This document shows, piece after piece, positions 8,524-20,200 of a stretch of DNA of 64,000 nt. How positions within the stretch are numbered: the stretch's first letter is position 1; every line of letters begins with the position of its first letter. Source of the DNA: an uncultured Lachnospiraceae bacterium (GTDB lineage: Bacteria; Bacillota; Clostridia; Lachnospirales; Lachnospiraceae); the NCBI GenBank assembly GCA_947382415.1, contig CANCYO010000002.1, positions 62,001 to 126,000 of the forward strand. Reading direction: 5' to 3'. Under the pieces are notes generated by a model that did not search any database, was not told the DNA's origin, and was given only the letters and a program-made list of their open reading frames with translations. Both the position numbers and the translations under genes were made by a program.

Positions 8524-9464
8524 GCGGCGGGAGTAAAAAGCTGAATGAGGCCTTTGGATATGTGGATGACCGGTTTCTGGACATGGTGGAGACTGAGCAT
8601 AGAGACAGGCCCAGGCCTGTGAGGCTCCGGTTTGCTGTTGCTTGCGCTGCATGTATCTGCGTATTGCTTGCGCTGCCTGCGGGCGTCATGGCAGATCATT
8701 GGTTTGGACTGCGGAATCTGTTGGTGCCTGACAGTGACAAGGAACATTCGGGCGATTATGAGAGCAGTGCGGCCGAAAGCGATCCTACATCTTATCCGGT
8801 CGAAAGCGATCATGCCACTATCGCACTGTCCGGGTATCAGGGAAGTCCGGAGGCGGAAGCTCTCGCAGAGTGGAATGAGTTTCTGACGCATTATGATACG
8901 GATCACAGAATTCTGGATGCGCTTGGTAATGGTATCTTTCTGGCGGAGGGCAGGGAGGATTGGAGCCTGTACAATGTATATTCCATGGAGATGGGTGAAA
9001 AGCTGGATGAGATAGCAGAAAAATACGGCTTAAAGCTGCATACCGGAATGGATATAGTGGAGCCGGATGAGCTGGAGGATCGGGTGGGAGGAGAACTCCT
9101 GTCCGGGGACTGCATCGGGTATACGGCGTACATTTATGAGGACGGAAGCTTTCAATTAGACGGTGATGTGGAGCTGAAGGACTGCGGTGCTGCAGGCTTT
9201 CAGTTCAGGCGTGTGGTGAAGGGAAGCTTTGATGAGGTGGCGCTGAATATCGGACAAGTGGAGGATTATGCGGAATGGCAGTATGTGTCGGACTGCGGCG
9301 AGCCGGTGCTGCTGGAGCTGGGATCAGGCAAGGCGCTGATATTTCTGGATTGCGATAATTGTTTTATTGCGGTGAATGTGCTGGCAGGGAGCGATCAGGG
9401 GATGACCAGGGGCGATCTGCAGGATCTGGCGGATATGATTGATTTCCGTATCTTGAAGAATTGA
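8520..9464 (+). CDS. Membrane-anchored partner of the ECF sigma factor (putative anti-sigma)
   Basis: This 314-residue protein starts with GTG inside the sigma factor stop codon, indicating translational coupling. The first 35 residues are cytosolic (KLNEAFGYVDDRFLDMVE). One membrane segment follows (FAVACAACICVLLALPAGVMA, about residues 37-58). The rest, about 250 residues, is an acidic domain expected outside the cell. That topology and the overlap suggest an anti-sigma factor. No known anti-sigma zinc motif was found, and the outer domain was not recognised. The role is therefore inferred from context. Confidence 0.65.
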   Translation: MSGGSKKLNEAFGYVDDRFLDMVETEHRDRPRPVRLRFAVACAACICVLLALPAGVMADHWFGLRNLLVPDSDKEHSGDYESSAAESDPTSYPVESDHATIALSGYQGSPEAEALAEWNEFLTHYDTDHRILDALGNGIFLAEGREDWSLYNVYSMEMGEKLDEIAEKYGLKLHTGMDIVEPDELEDRVGGELLSGDCIGYTAYIYEDGSFQLDGDVELKDCGAAGFQFRRVVKGSFDEVALNIGQVEDYAEWQYVSDCGEPVLLELGSGKALIFLDCDNCFIAVNVLAGSDQGMTRGDLQDLADMIDFRILKN

Positions 9465-9522
9465 TTCTCGGGTATGATTGAATTTCGGATAATCTGCCTG
9501 GATTGGGGATCAAAAGCCCGTA

Positions 9523-9551
9523 TTGCAAATTTTTGGAAACTATACTATAGT
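9523..9551 (+). promoter_or_regulatory. Possible promoter for argS
   Basis: TTGCAA (9523-9528), 17 bases, TATAGT (9546-9551). Both boxes are imperfect. The position, about 80 bases before argS, is plausible. Confidence 0.35.
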
Positions 9552-9631
9552 AATGGGTATCAGTATCAAAAAATAGGCCGTACAGTTTGCGAGAAATGCT
9601 GTTGCGGAGTAGAAGAAGGGGACAGATTGAT

Positions 9632-11398
9632 ATGAAAAAACTTTTGGACGTACTTTCGGAGAAGATGGGGGAGGCTTTTGCGGCAGCAGGTTATGACGCG
9701 GCTCTGGGCAGAGTGACGGTCTCCAACCGTCCCGATTTGTGTGAATATCAGTGCAATGGCGCCATGGCCGGGGCAAAGCAGTATAAAAAGGCTCCCATCA
9801 TGATTGCGGAGGCGGTGGCACAGAAGCTGCAGGGAGGCGATACTTTTGCGGAGGTTGTGGCTGTGGCCCCCGGATTCCTGAATCTGAAGCTCTCTGAAGC
9901 ATTTTTGGCGGACTATATCGGCGAGATGGAAAAGGATGCAAAGTTTGGTCTGGAGATGTCGGCTAATCCCTCGAAGATCGTCATCGACTATGGCGGACCC
10001 AATATTGCCAAAGCCCTTCATGTGGGACATCTGCGCTCGGCGGTGATCGGGGAGAGCATCAAACGCATTTTGCGATACTGCGGTCATGAGGTCACCGGCG
10101 ATGTGCATTTGGGCGATTGGGGTCTTCAGATGGGGCTTGTTATCGCACAGTTACAGGAGCAGCAGCCGGAGTTGGTTTATTTTGATGAGAGTTACACGGG
10201 GGAATATCCCGCAGAGGCTCCCTTTACCATAGCGGAACTGGAGAAACTCTACCCGGAAGCCAGCGCGCGCTCCAAGGAGGATGCGGATTTTAAGGCGAAA
10301 GCCATGGAATGTACGTTTAAGATTCAGAGCGGAGTCAGGGGATATCGGGCAATCTGGCAGCACATCCTGAATGTCTCAATAGCTGACTTAAAGCGCAATT
10401 ATGACGGATTGAATGTGGAGTTTGATCTCTGGAAAGGCGAATCCGATGTGCAGGAGCTGATCCCCGACATGGTGGATTATATGAAGGAGGAGGGCTACGC
10501 CTATCTGAGCGACGGCGCTCTGGTGGTGGATGTGAAGGAGGAGACAGACACAAAGGAGATTCCGCCCTGTATGATCTTAAAATCCGACGGAGCGGCTCTC
10601 TATAATACCACGGATCTGGCAACGATTCTGGATCGGATGAACAAGCTGCATCCCGATGAGATCATCTATGTGACGGACAAGCGGCAGGAACTGTATTTTC
10701 AGCAGGTGTTCCGTTGTGCCCGCAAGACAAAGCTGGTGACGCCGGAGACGAGGCTGCAGTGGATTGGTTTCGGGACCATGAACGGCAAGGACGGTAAGCC
10801 CTTTAAGACCCGTGACGGCGGAGTGATGCGTCTGGAACAGTTGATTCAGGACACCGTGGATGAGATGCACCGCAAGATCACGGAGAATCGTGAAATGGCT
10901 GCAGATGAGGCGGAAAAGACCGCCCGCCTGATTGCGGTGGCTGCATTGAAATATGGCGATCTCTCCAATCAGGCCTCCAAGGATTATGTGTTTGATATCG
11001 AACGGTTTACCTCTTTTGAGGGAGATACCGGTCCTTATATTTTGTATACGATTGTCCGCATCAAGTCGATTCTCGCCAAGTTCAGGGAACAGGGCGGCAA
11101 TCCGGCGGAGACTGCACTGCGGCCTGCGGGGAATGCGTCGGAGAAGGCGTTGATGATGCAGATCGCTCAGTTTAACGCAATGATGGCTGCGGCCGGCGAG
11201 GAACTTGCGCCCCATAAGGTATGCGCCTATATTTATGATCTGGCCAATGCGTTCAATCATTTTTACCATGAGACGAAGATTCTGGGCGAGGAAAACGGGG
11301 CCAGAAAGAGCGGGCTTATCGCATTGCTCGTGCTGACCAGGGATGTGCTGGAGACCTGTATCGACGTGCTGGGTTTTTCCGCGCCGGAAAAAATGTAA
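9632..11398 (+). CDS. argS: Arginyl-tRNA synthetase
   Basis: ArgS charges tRNA-Arg with arginine. The 588-residue product shows the N-terminal additional domain, then the class I HIGH signature as HVGH at residues 130-133 (ALHVGHLRSAVIG), and the Rossmann catalytic domain. The KMSKS loop is replaced by a degenerate KPFKTRDG, as is usual in many ArgRS. A helical DALR anticodon-binding domain ends the protein. The start at MKKLLDVLSEKMG is preceded by AGAAGAAGGGG; an in-frame ATG 45 bases upstream lacks a binding site. The downstream lipoprotein gene begins 16 bases after the stop. Confidence 0.95.
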   Translation: MKKLLDVLSEKMGEAFAAAGYDAALGRVTVSNRPDLCEYQCNGAMAGAKQYKKAPIMIAEAVAQKLQGGDTFAEVVAVAPGFLNLKLSEAFLADYIGEMEKDAKFGLEMSANPSKIVIDYGGPNIAKALHVGHLRSAVIGESIKRILRYCGHEVTGDVHLGDWGLQMGLVIAQLQEQQPELVYFDESYTGEYPAEAPFTIAELEKLYPEASARSKEDADFKAKAMECTFKIQSGVRGYRAIWQHILNVSIADLKRNYDGLNVEFDLWKGESDVQELIPDMVDYMKEEGYAYLSDGALVVDVKEETDTKEIPPCMILKSDGAALYNTTDLATILDRMNKLHPDEIIYVTDKRQELYFQQVFRCARKTKLVTPETRLQWIGFGTMNGKDGKPFKTRDGGVMRLEQLIQDTVDEMHRKITENREMAADEAEKTARLIAVAALKYGDLSNQASKDYVFDIERFTSFEGDTGPYILYTIVRIKSILAKFREQGGNPAETALRPAGNASEKALMMQIAQFNAMMAAAGEELAPHKVCAYIYDLANAFNHFYHETKILGEENGARKSGLIALLVLTRDVLETCIDVLGFSAPEKM

Positions 11399-11414
11399 AG
11401 TAAAGGGGATCGTT

Positions 11415-12937
11415 ATGAAAAAGACAGCAGCAGTTTTATTGGCCGGTTTATTGTTCTTCTCAGCCTGCGGCAATGACGGAAATGTCCTGCCCGGACAGAA
11501 CCTGACCGGACAGCCTGAGAGTTCTTCCGGGGCGGAGGCGCCGGAGAAAACAGAGCCGGATGTGGCGGAGCGGATTCTTCCCAGAGTGACGGTGGAGACC
11601 AGCCGTTTACAGCGCTATGCGGAGGACGGAAAAACTGTGCTGGTAGAGGTCTCCAAAGACAATATGACTCTGGAGGGCCAGGGTTATGAACAGGCTGCCG
11701 AGACTGTGCGTCGTCTGTTTTATTTTGATGAGGAGGCGATGAACAGGCTGGCGGACTCTTATATAGATTCGGCAAAAGAGATGTACGAGCTCCAGGAGTA
11801 TGACTGGTTTTCCAGCTATGAGCTATCACATCCTATGAGATCATGCGCCTGGACACACGCGTCCTCAGTGTGAAGGGCCTGACCTATGAGTATACGGGCG
11901 GCGCACACGGCAACGGTGGCTCGGGTGGGATCACCATCGATCTGGAGAGCGGGCAGGAGCTTGCGCTTACCGATCTGATGTCCGATCATGCCGGTTTTAT
12001 GGATAAGGCAAAAGAACTGGTGCTTGCCGGGCTTGACGGGAGAAAGGATGAGTTGTTTGAGGATTATGAAGCTTATGTGACACAGAATCTGGAGACTACG
12101 GGCTGGTATCTGAATGCCGCGGGCATTGAGTTTGTGTTTACGCCCTACGAGATCGGCCCCTACGCGTCGGGCAGTATTACCGTGAGCGTACCTTATGAGG
12201 AAGTGGCACAATATATGAAGCCGGAGTATCTTGATACTCAGGGAGCGTATATCATGGCGCTTCCGGTGGGCAGTCAGGTGACAGCCGGAGACTGCAGCAT
12301 TCTCATGGAACAGCGGCAGATAGAGGAATATATGTATGAAGTGATCCTCAATGTAAATGGAACAGAGACGTCTCTGGGTGATATAAGGGTGGATCGGGCC
12401 TGTTTGATGCGCAGGGAAGGCGGAAGAGTCTTTTTGGTATGTGGTATAGACGAGGCGTCGGACGATTATGAGATCTTTGTCTATGAACTGACGGCGGAGG
12501 GAGCGGTGCAGACTGCGGACATCTGGGCGAGACTGGACGGGAAAAATGTCAATCCCGAGAATATGGTTCTGATCGTTACATTGGATGTGCTGGGCACCTA
12601 TACCTCTGAAATGCGGTATGAGCTGAGTGAGGACGGCGTGTTTACCGCGCTGGATGATATCTATAATATTGAGGCGAACAGGGATTGGCAGGAGCTTGTC
12701 ACAAAACGGGAGCTTCCAGTAATGGTGGACGGACAGGAGAGTACGCTGCCTGTGGGGTCGCGGCTTTATATTACGGCTACGGACAATGCGGGGACGGTTT
12801 ATTTTGAGGGGACGGACGCCTCCGGCAAGGCGGTTTCGGGCGAAATCCATTACGAACAGCAGGAGGGGGAGTTTTTCCATACGATTGCAGGGGTTGATGA
12901 GTTTGAGTATTTTGAGGAACTGCCCTACGTGGGGTAA
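11415..12937 (+). pseudogene. RsiV-like (DUF4163/DUF3298) lipoprotein, interrupted by a frameshift
   Basis: Two overlapping open frames together make one protein. The first, from ATG 11415, has a lipoprotein signal peptide (MKKTAAVLLAGLLFFSAC, lipobox FSAC) and a DUF4163-like domain, and breaks off at 11873. The second, in the frame two bases further on, continues with ITSYEIMRLDTRVLSVKGL and YTGGAHGN, the hallmark of DUF3298/RsiV proteins, and runs to 12937. The switch falls between about 11818 and 11830 (SSYE in one frame, SYEI in the other). A single-base deletion or a two-base insertion would explain it. It may be a true pseudogene or a sequencing error. RsiV-type domains bind lysozyme and control ECF sigma factors in Bacillus; that role is not shown here. 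Confidence 0.75.
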
Positions 12938-13265
12938 TGGGCGGGATTCTGAGGCGGTTTGGTTTGGGCCGGGGGTGTGGCGGCTTTGTTCAGCCAGTGT
13001 CGGCAGTGAGAGTCAGGGCGGCTTCTGCGGGCTGGGGCTGCGCTGACTTCCACTGCCTCGATACCGGCTGAATGCAGAGCTTACCATCCCCCCGGATCGT
13101 ACTGCTATTTTGAGCGGACGGTTTGAATGGACACTTCTCAACGGACATTTTCCAACGGGCATTTTATTTGGACTAAAGTTCGCGTAAAAAAATCTTGACA
13201 AAGAGAAGATGGCATTGTATACTAACAAAGTCGGTTGTCCCAAGAAAATTATGGCAGCCGCAGAT
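12938..13265. other. Non-coding stretch before the tRNA pair
   Basis: No convincing gene is seen. The last 70 bases hold the tRNA promoter. The rest contains no recognised element. Confidence 0.6.
13195..13223 (+). promoter_or_regulatory. Promoter of the tRNA-Val/tRNA-Met unit
   Basis: Perfect TTGACA (13195-13200), 17 bases, TATACT (13218-13223), about 40 bases before tRNA-Val. Confidence 0.85.
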
Positions 13266-13338
13266 GGAAGTTTAGCTCAGCTGGGAGAGCATCTGCCTTA
13301 CAAGCAGAGGGTCATAGGTTCGAGCCCTATAGGTCCCA
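13266..13338 (+). tRNA. tRNA-Val (anticodon TAC)
   Basis: D arm (TAGCTCAGCTGGGAGAGC), anticodon arm CTGCCTTACAAGCAG with TAC, and T arm ATAGG-TTCGAGC-CCTAT are all normal. CCA is not encoded. The acceptor stem is odd: 5' GGAAGTT faces 3' AGGTCCC, giving an A-C mismatch at pair 3-70 and G-G at pair 5-68. The gene may be functional, weakened or decayed. Confidence 0.85.
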
Positions 13339-13345
13339 TTTATAT

Positions 13346-13419
13346 GGCGAGATAGCTCAGTTGGCTAGAGCATACGGTTCATACCCGTAGTGTCGAGGGT
13401 TCAAATCCCCCTCTCGCTA
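13346..13419 (+). tRNA. tRNA-Met (anticodon CAT)
   Basis: Acceptor GGCGAGA pairs with TCTCGCT (G1-T72 wobble). The anticodon arm is ACGGTTCATACCCGT, with CAT. The T loop is TTCAAAT. CCA is not encoded. The G1-U72 end argues for an elongator rather than an initiator. It lies seven bases after tRNA-Val. Confidence 0.92.
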
Positions 13420-13429
13420 TTTTTAGGAT

Positions 13430-13475
13430 AGAAGTCCGAAAATCACGATCAAGATTTTCGGACTTCTTGTTTTTA
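13430..13475 (+). terminator. Terminator of the tRNA unit
   Basis: A perfect 15-base stem (13430-13444 with 13453-13467, arms AGAAGTCCGAAAATC and its complement), an eight-base loop and a T-rich run. Confidence 0.9.
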
Positions 13476-13515
13476 TATCTTACATATAATTATTCCCGAT
13501 ATGAAAGGAGCTTAT

Positions 13516-14115
13516 ATGAAATATTTTGAAACTCCGATACCTGCAATTTGTATCATGTTTTTGTGGATAAGTTTTGTGATCTTTTACTGTGCACTCTATT
13601 ATCACTACAAAGCTCAACGGAAGGCAGATCAATCCGGGATGCCTGCCTGTCATGCGCAGGAGCTTCCCAGAGGCTATGTGATTCTTTTTTGCATTGACTA
13701 TATTATAGCGATTCTGAATGTATTGTTGTATTTAATAATGCTGTTAATCAGGATTAAGAATGAATATTGGGATCATGCTCAATTTATGTTTTCTTATCTG
13801 TCCGAGGCAATTTTATCAATAATTGTTGTGGTAATTTTTATCTGTGCAATTACTTTGATAGATAGGAAGTTTCACAAAACGCACAATACAGCCGTCGTTT
13901 TGATGATATCCCTGCTGATTGAGATGGGATTATTGTGTATGAACTATTACCTGTCGTTGTATATTGCAGACAGGGCCTGGAATGGTAATTTTGAAAGAGT
14001 ATCTCTCGTTTTAAATGGGTGCATTTATGCAGTAATCGCCGTTCTTTTGCTTTTCATGGCATTTTCCCGCTTATATTTTATGGATATCCTTAGAAACCGG
14101 TTTGACAATATGTGA
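13516..14115 (+). CDS. Integral membrane protein of unknown function
   Basis: The 199-residue product has five hydrophobic segments, around residues 8-28, 50-75, 90-115, 125-150 and 165-185 (for example YVILFCIDYIIAILNVLLYL). No family was recognised. The ATG at 13516 is chosen because AAAGGAG lies at good spacing upstream. An ATG at 13501 in the same frame sits immediately before that ribosome binding site. The gene stands alone between the tRNA terminator and the promoter of the giant surface protein. Codon use is more A/T-rich than in the neighbouring housekeeping genes. Confidence 0.75.
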   Translation: MKYFETPIPAICIMFLWISFVIFYCALYYHYKAQRKADQSGMPACHAQELPRGYVILFCIDYIIAILNVLLYLIMLLIRIKNEYWDHAQFMFSYLSEAILSIIVVVIFICAITLIDRKFHKTHNTAVVLMISLLIEMGLLCMNYYLSLYIADRAWNGNFERVSLVLNGCIYAVIAVLLLFMAFSRLYFMDILRNRFDNM

Positions 14116-14173
14116 AAATATCAGACATCTGGGCAGGTTTTTCGATTATTTTCCAAAACACGGTAAATACGAT

Positions 14174-14202
14174 TTGAAATAAATAAATAAAAGGAGTATA
14201 AT
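14174..14202 (+). promoter_or_regulatory. Promoter of the giant surface protein gene
   Basis: TTGAAA (14174-14179), 17 A/T-rich bases, perfect TATAAT (14197-14202). Confidence 0.75.
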
Positions 14203-14259
14203 TTAATTTCAATATAAAAGTGTAACCGGAAAATACATATCAAAAGGGAGCGTGTCTGG

Positions 14260-17200
14260 ATGAAAAATTCGCGAAGTTGTTCAAAGAAGATACTGTCAAT
14301 GCTGTTGGCGGCGGCAGTCGCAGCGGTCTCGGTTCCGCAGGAGCCGTTTCTGGTAAATGCGGCCGGGGTGAATGAGAGTGTGGAGACTTTGGAGGACACC
14401 TCACAGGATTCTTCAGGGGCATCCTCATGGGACGGGGGAGACGGCCCGGCCGCTTCCGGGAGCGATGGGGCTTCGGAGGCCGTGTCAGGCGAATACCAGA
14501 CGGGAGAACTGCCGGGGAACAGGGCGGATGTCAGAATGATCATTGCCGACGGAAATTGCTACAATAACTCTCCTGTTATCTGGACACTCTATGATGACGG
14601 TGAGCTTGTGGTGGAGGGAACAGGGGAGATTGTCGGCGCCGATTACGAGAGCCCCATTCCCTGGCGTGATTATTTTGATCAAATAAAATCGGCCACTGTA
14701 CGGGTGTCGGGAGCCACAACTGCGTACAAGATGTTTGCGTATTGTAAGAATCTCAGAAAATTGGATTTGAAGGGCTTTGATACCACAAATGTGACAAATA
14801 TGAGCCAGATGTTCGTTGATTGCGAATCTTTGACTACCGCGGATCTCAGTGGCTTACACACGGAAAATGTGACCGATATGAGCCAGATGTTCTCTGGCTG
14901 CAAATCTCTGACCACCGTGAATCTCAGCGGCTTTCATACGGAGAAGGTGATGGGGATGAGCTATATGTTCAGTGGCTGTTCCTCTCTGGCTGCTGTGGAT
15001 GTCAGCTCCTTTCAAACTGATAGCGTATATAATATGCAAGGCATGTTTCGCTACTGTTATGCTCTGAAAGAGCTGGATCTGAGTAATTTCGACACTTCCG
15101 GTGTGACAGATATGGGATATATGTTTGACGGCTGTATTGCGCTGCAAAAAATTGATATCAGTGGTTTTGATACGACAAAAGCTACCGAGCAGGGACGTAT
15201 GTTTCTTGATTGCAGATCTTTGGAGACGCTGGATCTGAGTAGTTTTGTGATCACAAGTAAACATAATACGACAGATATGCTCTTAGACTGTGGAAAATTA
15301 AAGAAACTTATAACTCCCCGGGAGATGGGCAGGGGCATCGTGCTTCCGGTTCCTTCTGCGTCCCTGTCCTGGAGAAAGGCGGACGGTACAAAGATTCTGG
15401 AGATTGGTCAGGAGCTTGCAGGCGGTGTGACGATAAGCACCGATACGCATATCGGCATCAGCTTTGAGGGAACGAATTATAAGCTGGAAGGGTACGGGGA
15501 CACGAATATCGGGGATATTGAGAAGGTATTTGAAAAGGGTGCGAAGGAAAGCTTTGCCTTTACGATTGTGCCGGATGCGGGATATGATGTGACACCTGTG
15601 GTGCGGTCCAGGACGGCCTTCAGTGCCGTCACGATTTCGCAGGGAGCTTCCCCATATCAGTTCGTTATAACGCCAAAGGATACGGCACAGGGCTATGTGC
15701 ATGACGAGGTGATCGATGTCAAGGTTGCAAGAGCGGGTACTTATGCGCTGGGAATCGAAGTGAATTCCGAGAGGATAGAGGATTACTTCGTTGTCTCGAA
15801 CGGGAAGAAGCTGGAGGCCAACGAGTCCGCAAAGGTGCCTGTGGAAAACAAATACGATGTTACGATCTATGTGAAGCTGGCGCAGGACGAAGCCTCTGAG
15901 AATTCCGGGAGGAGAATTCCGGCTCTGTGGCTGAGTGAACAGGGGGAGAATAATAATCAGAGAAAAATCTACAGTGTAAAAGATACGGATTCCCTGACGG
16001 ACGAGGAAAAGAAATTTGCCGGCGGAGGCTACAGGGTCTTTCGCCTGGGCAGGATCTATAAAGGCGTTACGGCGGCTATCGTTGACGACTACGAGTGCTC
16101 CGTGACAGTTATGTCAGAGGGTTTTCCGGAGGAGTTCCGTATCATCCGGTATGTAGAGGATGAGTACGGAGTGTATCAGGAGCAGGAGTGCGACAAACCG
16201 ATCATTGTGGAAGGCGGAGAGGATTTCTTTATCCAGGTTCAGTATACTGATACGCGCAATGACCACAAATGGTGCAGCGGGAACGTGGGGCAGAGATATG
16301 TCGGGGACAACGGCTGGTGGCCGGTTAAGACTGCCACTCTGCCCGGCGTTGAGGGAAAAGTGTGGAGTGTTGACACACTGAATATACATAACGGGGATCT
16401 GGAGGTGCTGGTTTCCTTAAAACCTTATACGATTTTGCTGGGCTGCAACAGCGGCGATATCGGGAATCTGACGGTAAGCGAGGGAGCGGCAGTCTCTGAG
16501 GATGGAAAATGTCTTGAAGTACACAAGGGCGACAGCCTTTCCATGAGCTTTACGCTTGCCGAAAATATTACATTGAAGCGGGTGTGGGTTGAAGACAACA
16601 GGCGCAATGACATCACCGAGGGGATAGAAATACAAACCACGGAGGCCGGCGGCAAATATACGGTCTCCATCGCAGATCTGTCGAAGCTTTCTGATATCTG
16701 GAGGATTAATTTCGATGTGGAAGATTCGCTGAACAGAGTATCTCTGGGAGACCCGATGAATCCGCCCAGTGTACGGGCTACCTATACATCCCAGTATTAT
16801 TGCGGGAAAGATATAGTAGACAGAAGCCTGACTGTAACTATTGGAGACGCGACACTTCAGAAGAATGTTGATTATCGCACGGTCTTTTACAATAACCGCA
16901 ATGCGGGCCAGGCTACCATGTTGATTCAGGCAATGCCGGATTCTCAGAAATACAGAGGGGAATATGCGGTGTCCTTTACCATCGAGAAAGTGAGTCTGCC
17001 TGCCGTACCCGCTGCAGAGCTTTATGTGGAAAGCCATACCTCGCAGATTGACCTCTCTGAACAGTTTGTCATTCAGGGGACCTATGACGACAAGGTTTCG
17101 CCTGAGAGGTACAGTCTGGTATCCTGTGACAGAGGCGGTATCCTCAACGGCGATCCTGCTCTGGACGGGAATGTGCTCACTTATCATATAAAGGAAGGTG

Positions 17201-20200
17201 CGGGCAGGGATTCTGATCCCGCGGTGATCACGCTCAGGGCTTCGTTTGAAAATTACAGGGACAAAGAGCTGAAACTGATCATACATTTAGTTAAGAGGGA
17301 GGAACTGACCCTCGGCGGAAAGCTTGTGGAGGACAAAGTGTATGACGGCATGGCAATCAGTCCTGATCTGGGCAGATTGCAGGTGCTTACCAGAGAGGGA
17401 ACGGCTGTAAGCGCAGGGGACGCTGCAGCGATTCTGGGCGATATCAAAGATACCCTGATCTATCGTTATACAGGAACGGACGGCACAACATATGATTCGG
17501 ATCAGCCGCCGGTGGAGGCAGGGAGTTACAGGCTTCAGGTGAAGGTTTCAGAGGAAAATCTGTATTATAAGTCGGATTATCTGGATGCCGGCAGTTTTAA
17601 GATATCCCGGAGAGAGGTCATATTTACGGCGCAGGACGACCTTCTTTATATAGGAGATAGCCTTCCGGAATACAGATATTCCACGGAGGGTCTGGTAGAA
17701 GGGCATACTGTGGAGAGAGGTAAGGCGCCGGTTCTTAGCTGCAGCATACAGGATACGCAGAAGGCGGGCGACTATCCGGTTTTGATCGATGTGTCAGGAG
17801 TGCGGATCAGTGACGGTACAGGACGGGATGTGACGGCTGACTACCGTCCTGTCGGCAAAGAGGGAACCGTAACGATCCGGGAACCGGAACCGGGGAGTTA
17901 TACTGTGACTTTCTGTCTCTCAGGAAAGGGAGCGGATATCCGAAAGTCGGGAATGGTTTCAGGAAATCTGATCGCCAGGCCGATTGATCCGGAATGCGAA
18001 GGATATGTATTCCTCGGCTGGTATCTGGATGAGACGCTGAGCAAAAAATGGGATTTTGACTCTGACGTCATTCAGGGAGATATGACGCTCTATGCGGGAT
18101 GGTCATTGGATCCGGAATCAGACGACAGTCTGGAGCTGTGTGTGCAGGAGATCCTGCCTCAGACCTATACCGGAAAGGCGATCAAGCCGGCGGTCACGGT
18201 GTATGCCGCGGACGGGAAGACCCCGTTAAAGAAAAATAAAGACTATCGCGTTACCTACAAGAATAATGTGGAGGCCGATACCAGAAAATTCAATGGTGCT
18301 GCCAGTATACCGGAAGGCGGCATCGGTTCCGGCTTAACGGATGATACGCAGGGCTTTAATTCTGAGTTGGCCTATGCCGTGATTACCGGAAAGGGCAATT
18401 ACACCGGCACGGTTTATATGAATTTCCATATTGTGCCGGTGGATATTTCCAATGCGGATCGGTCTTCCTCGGGTATCACATTAAAATATACCGACTGCTT
18501 CGAGGAGAAGAGCGGTAAGAGCGCGTCCATTGTGACACAGTTTAAGACGAAAACCTCGAAGCTCAAATACGGAACGGATTATACCCTCACCGTGAAAAAA
18601 GCGGCGGACGGCGCTCCGGTGATCCTCAACGAGAAAGGGCAGCTTCCGCTTGAATCCGGCACATACAGTTGTATCATGGAAGGGAAGGGGAACTATACCG
18701 GTTCCCTGGAGAAGACTTTGTATGTGGCGCCGAAAGCACAGCTTCTGAAAAATGCCAAACTTAAAATTACAGGCACGATCACCGGCGTCACAAAAGAGCA
18801 GCTTGCGGCAGGGGTTGAGCTCTCGGAGCTTGAGGTAAGCATAGGAGGAAATACGCTCCAAAAGGATGTCGATTATGAGGTGGCATACAGCAATCATCAC
18901 GCCATCGGGACCGCGACTGTCATCGTGAGAGGAAAGGGCAGCTATTCGGGCGTAAAGAGAGCTTCCTTTAAGATCAAGGGCATCCCGTTTAAGGAGAAGG
19001 AATTCGGCACAGTTTCCGTGCAGGATATGACTTATACCGGCGCTCCGCTGACACAGAATGACGTGCAGCTTGCAAAGGGCGCTGCAAAGCTGATCTATGG
19101 GGAGGATTACACGATCAGCTATAAAAATAACATCAAAAAGGGAAAGGCTACCATGACGTTCACGGCGAAGCCTTCCTCGGGGTACAGTGGCAGCTTTAAG
19201 AAAACTTTTGCGATCAAACCGCTTCAATTGAATTCAGACGGCATTTTGCTGCAGGGCGCGGAGAAAAAGAGTGGCTCCGCAGGCTGGAAACTGACGGAGA
19301 GCGTACCTTACCAGAAAGCGGGAGCGACACCGGCGGTCAGGCTTCAGGCGGGCGCTGGCGGACCATTTCTGACAGCGGGCAGAGATTATGCGGTGAAATA
19401 TAAGGACAATAAGGATATCTCGGAAGGAAAGGCGTACATGACCCTTACGGGCAAGGGAAACTATGCAGGCAGCATAACGGTGTATTTTGATATCCGACAG
19501 GCTTCCCTTGCTGAGCTCTATCAGGCCGGGACGCTGTCTGTAACCGCAAAATCTGTCAAAGCAACTTTTCCTTATCAGAAGGACAGCGAGACCGAGGATA
19601 AGGTGCTAAAAGATCCCGATTATGCCTATGAGCCTGCCATCGTCATAAAAGACGGGAAAAAGACTCTGAAAAAGGATGTGGACTATACAGTCACCTATGA
19701 GGGAAACACAAGGGGTGAGCTGGAATATGGCGGCAGTCCCTGGGCTACCATCACAGGGCTGGGCAATTACGGCAATACATCCGGCAAGGAAGATGATTTC
19801 ATTACAATACCTTTGAGTATTTATCAGAAAACTCTGTCGGGCAGCAGCATTTATGTAGTGTATGACGAGGATACGGATTTTGCTTACACGGGAGAACCGA
19901 TTACTCCGGGAGTTACCGTCTATTATGGAAAACCTTCTGATATCAGCAGAGCCAAGAGAAACAAGGTGACTGAGGAAGATAAACTCACGGCGGAAAAGTC
20001 GGAAGACGATTCGTCAGATGAAGAGGCATATGGACTTACCAAACTTCAGGAATACGGGGAGGGAAAGGGCGGAGATTACATCCTCTCCTACGGGGCGAAT
20101 ACGGCAAAAGGGAAGAGCGGAAAAGTCATGATCCGCGGTATTTACGATTATGGCGGAAACGTCACGGTCACCTTTACTATCACGCCCAAAGAGCTTTACA

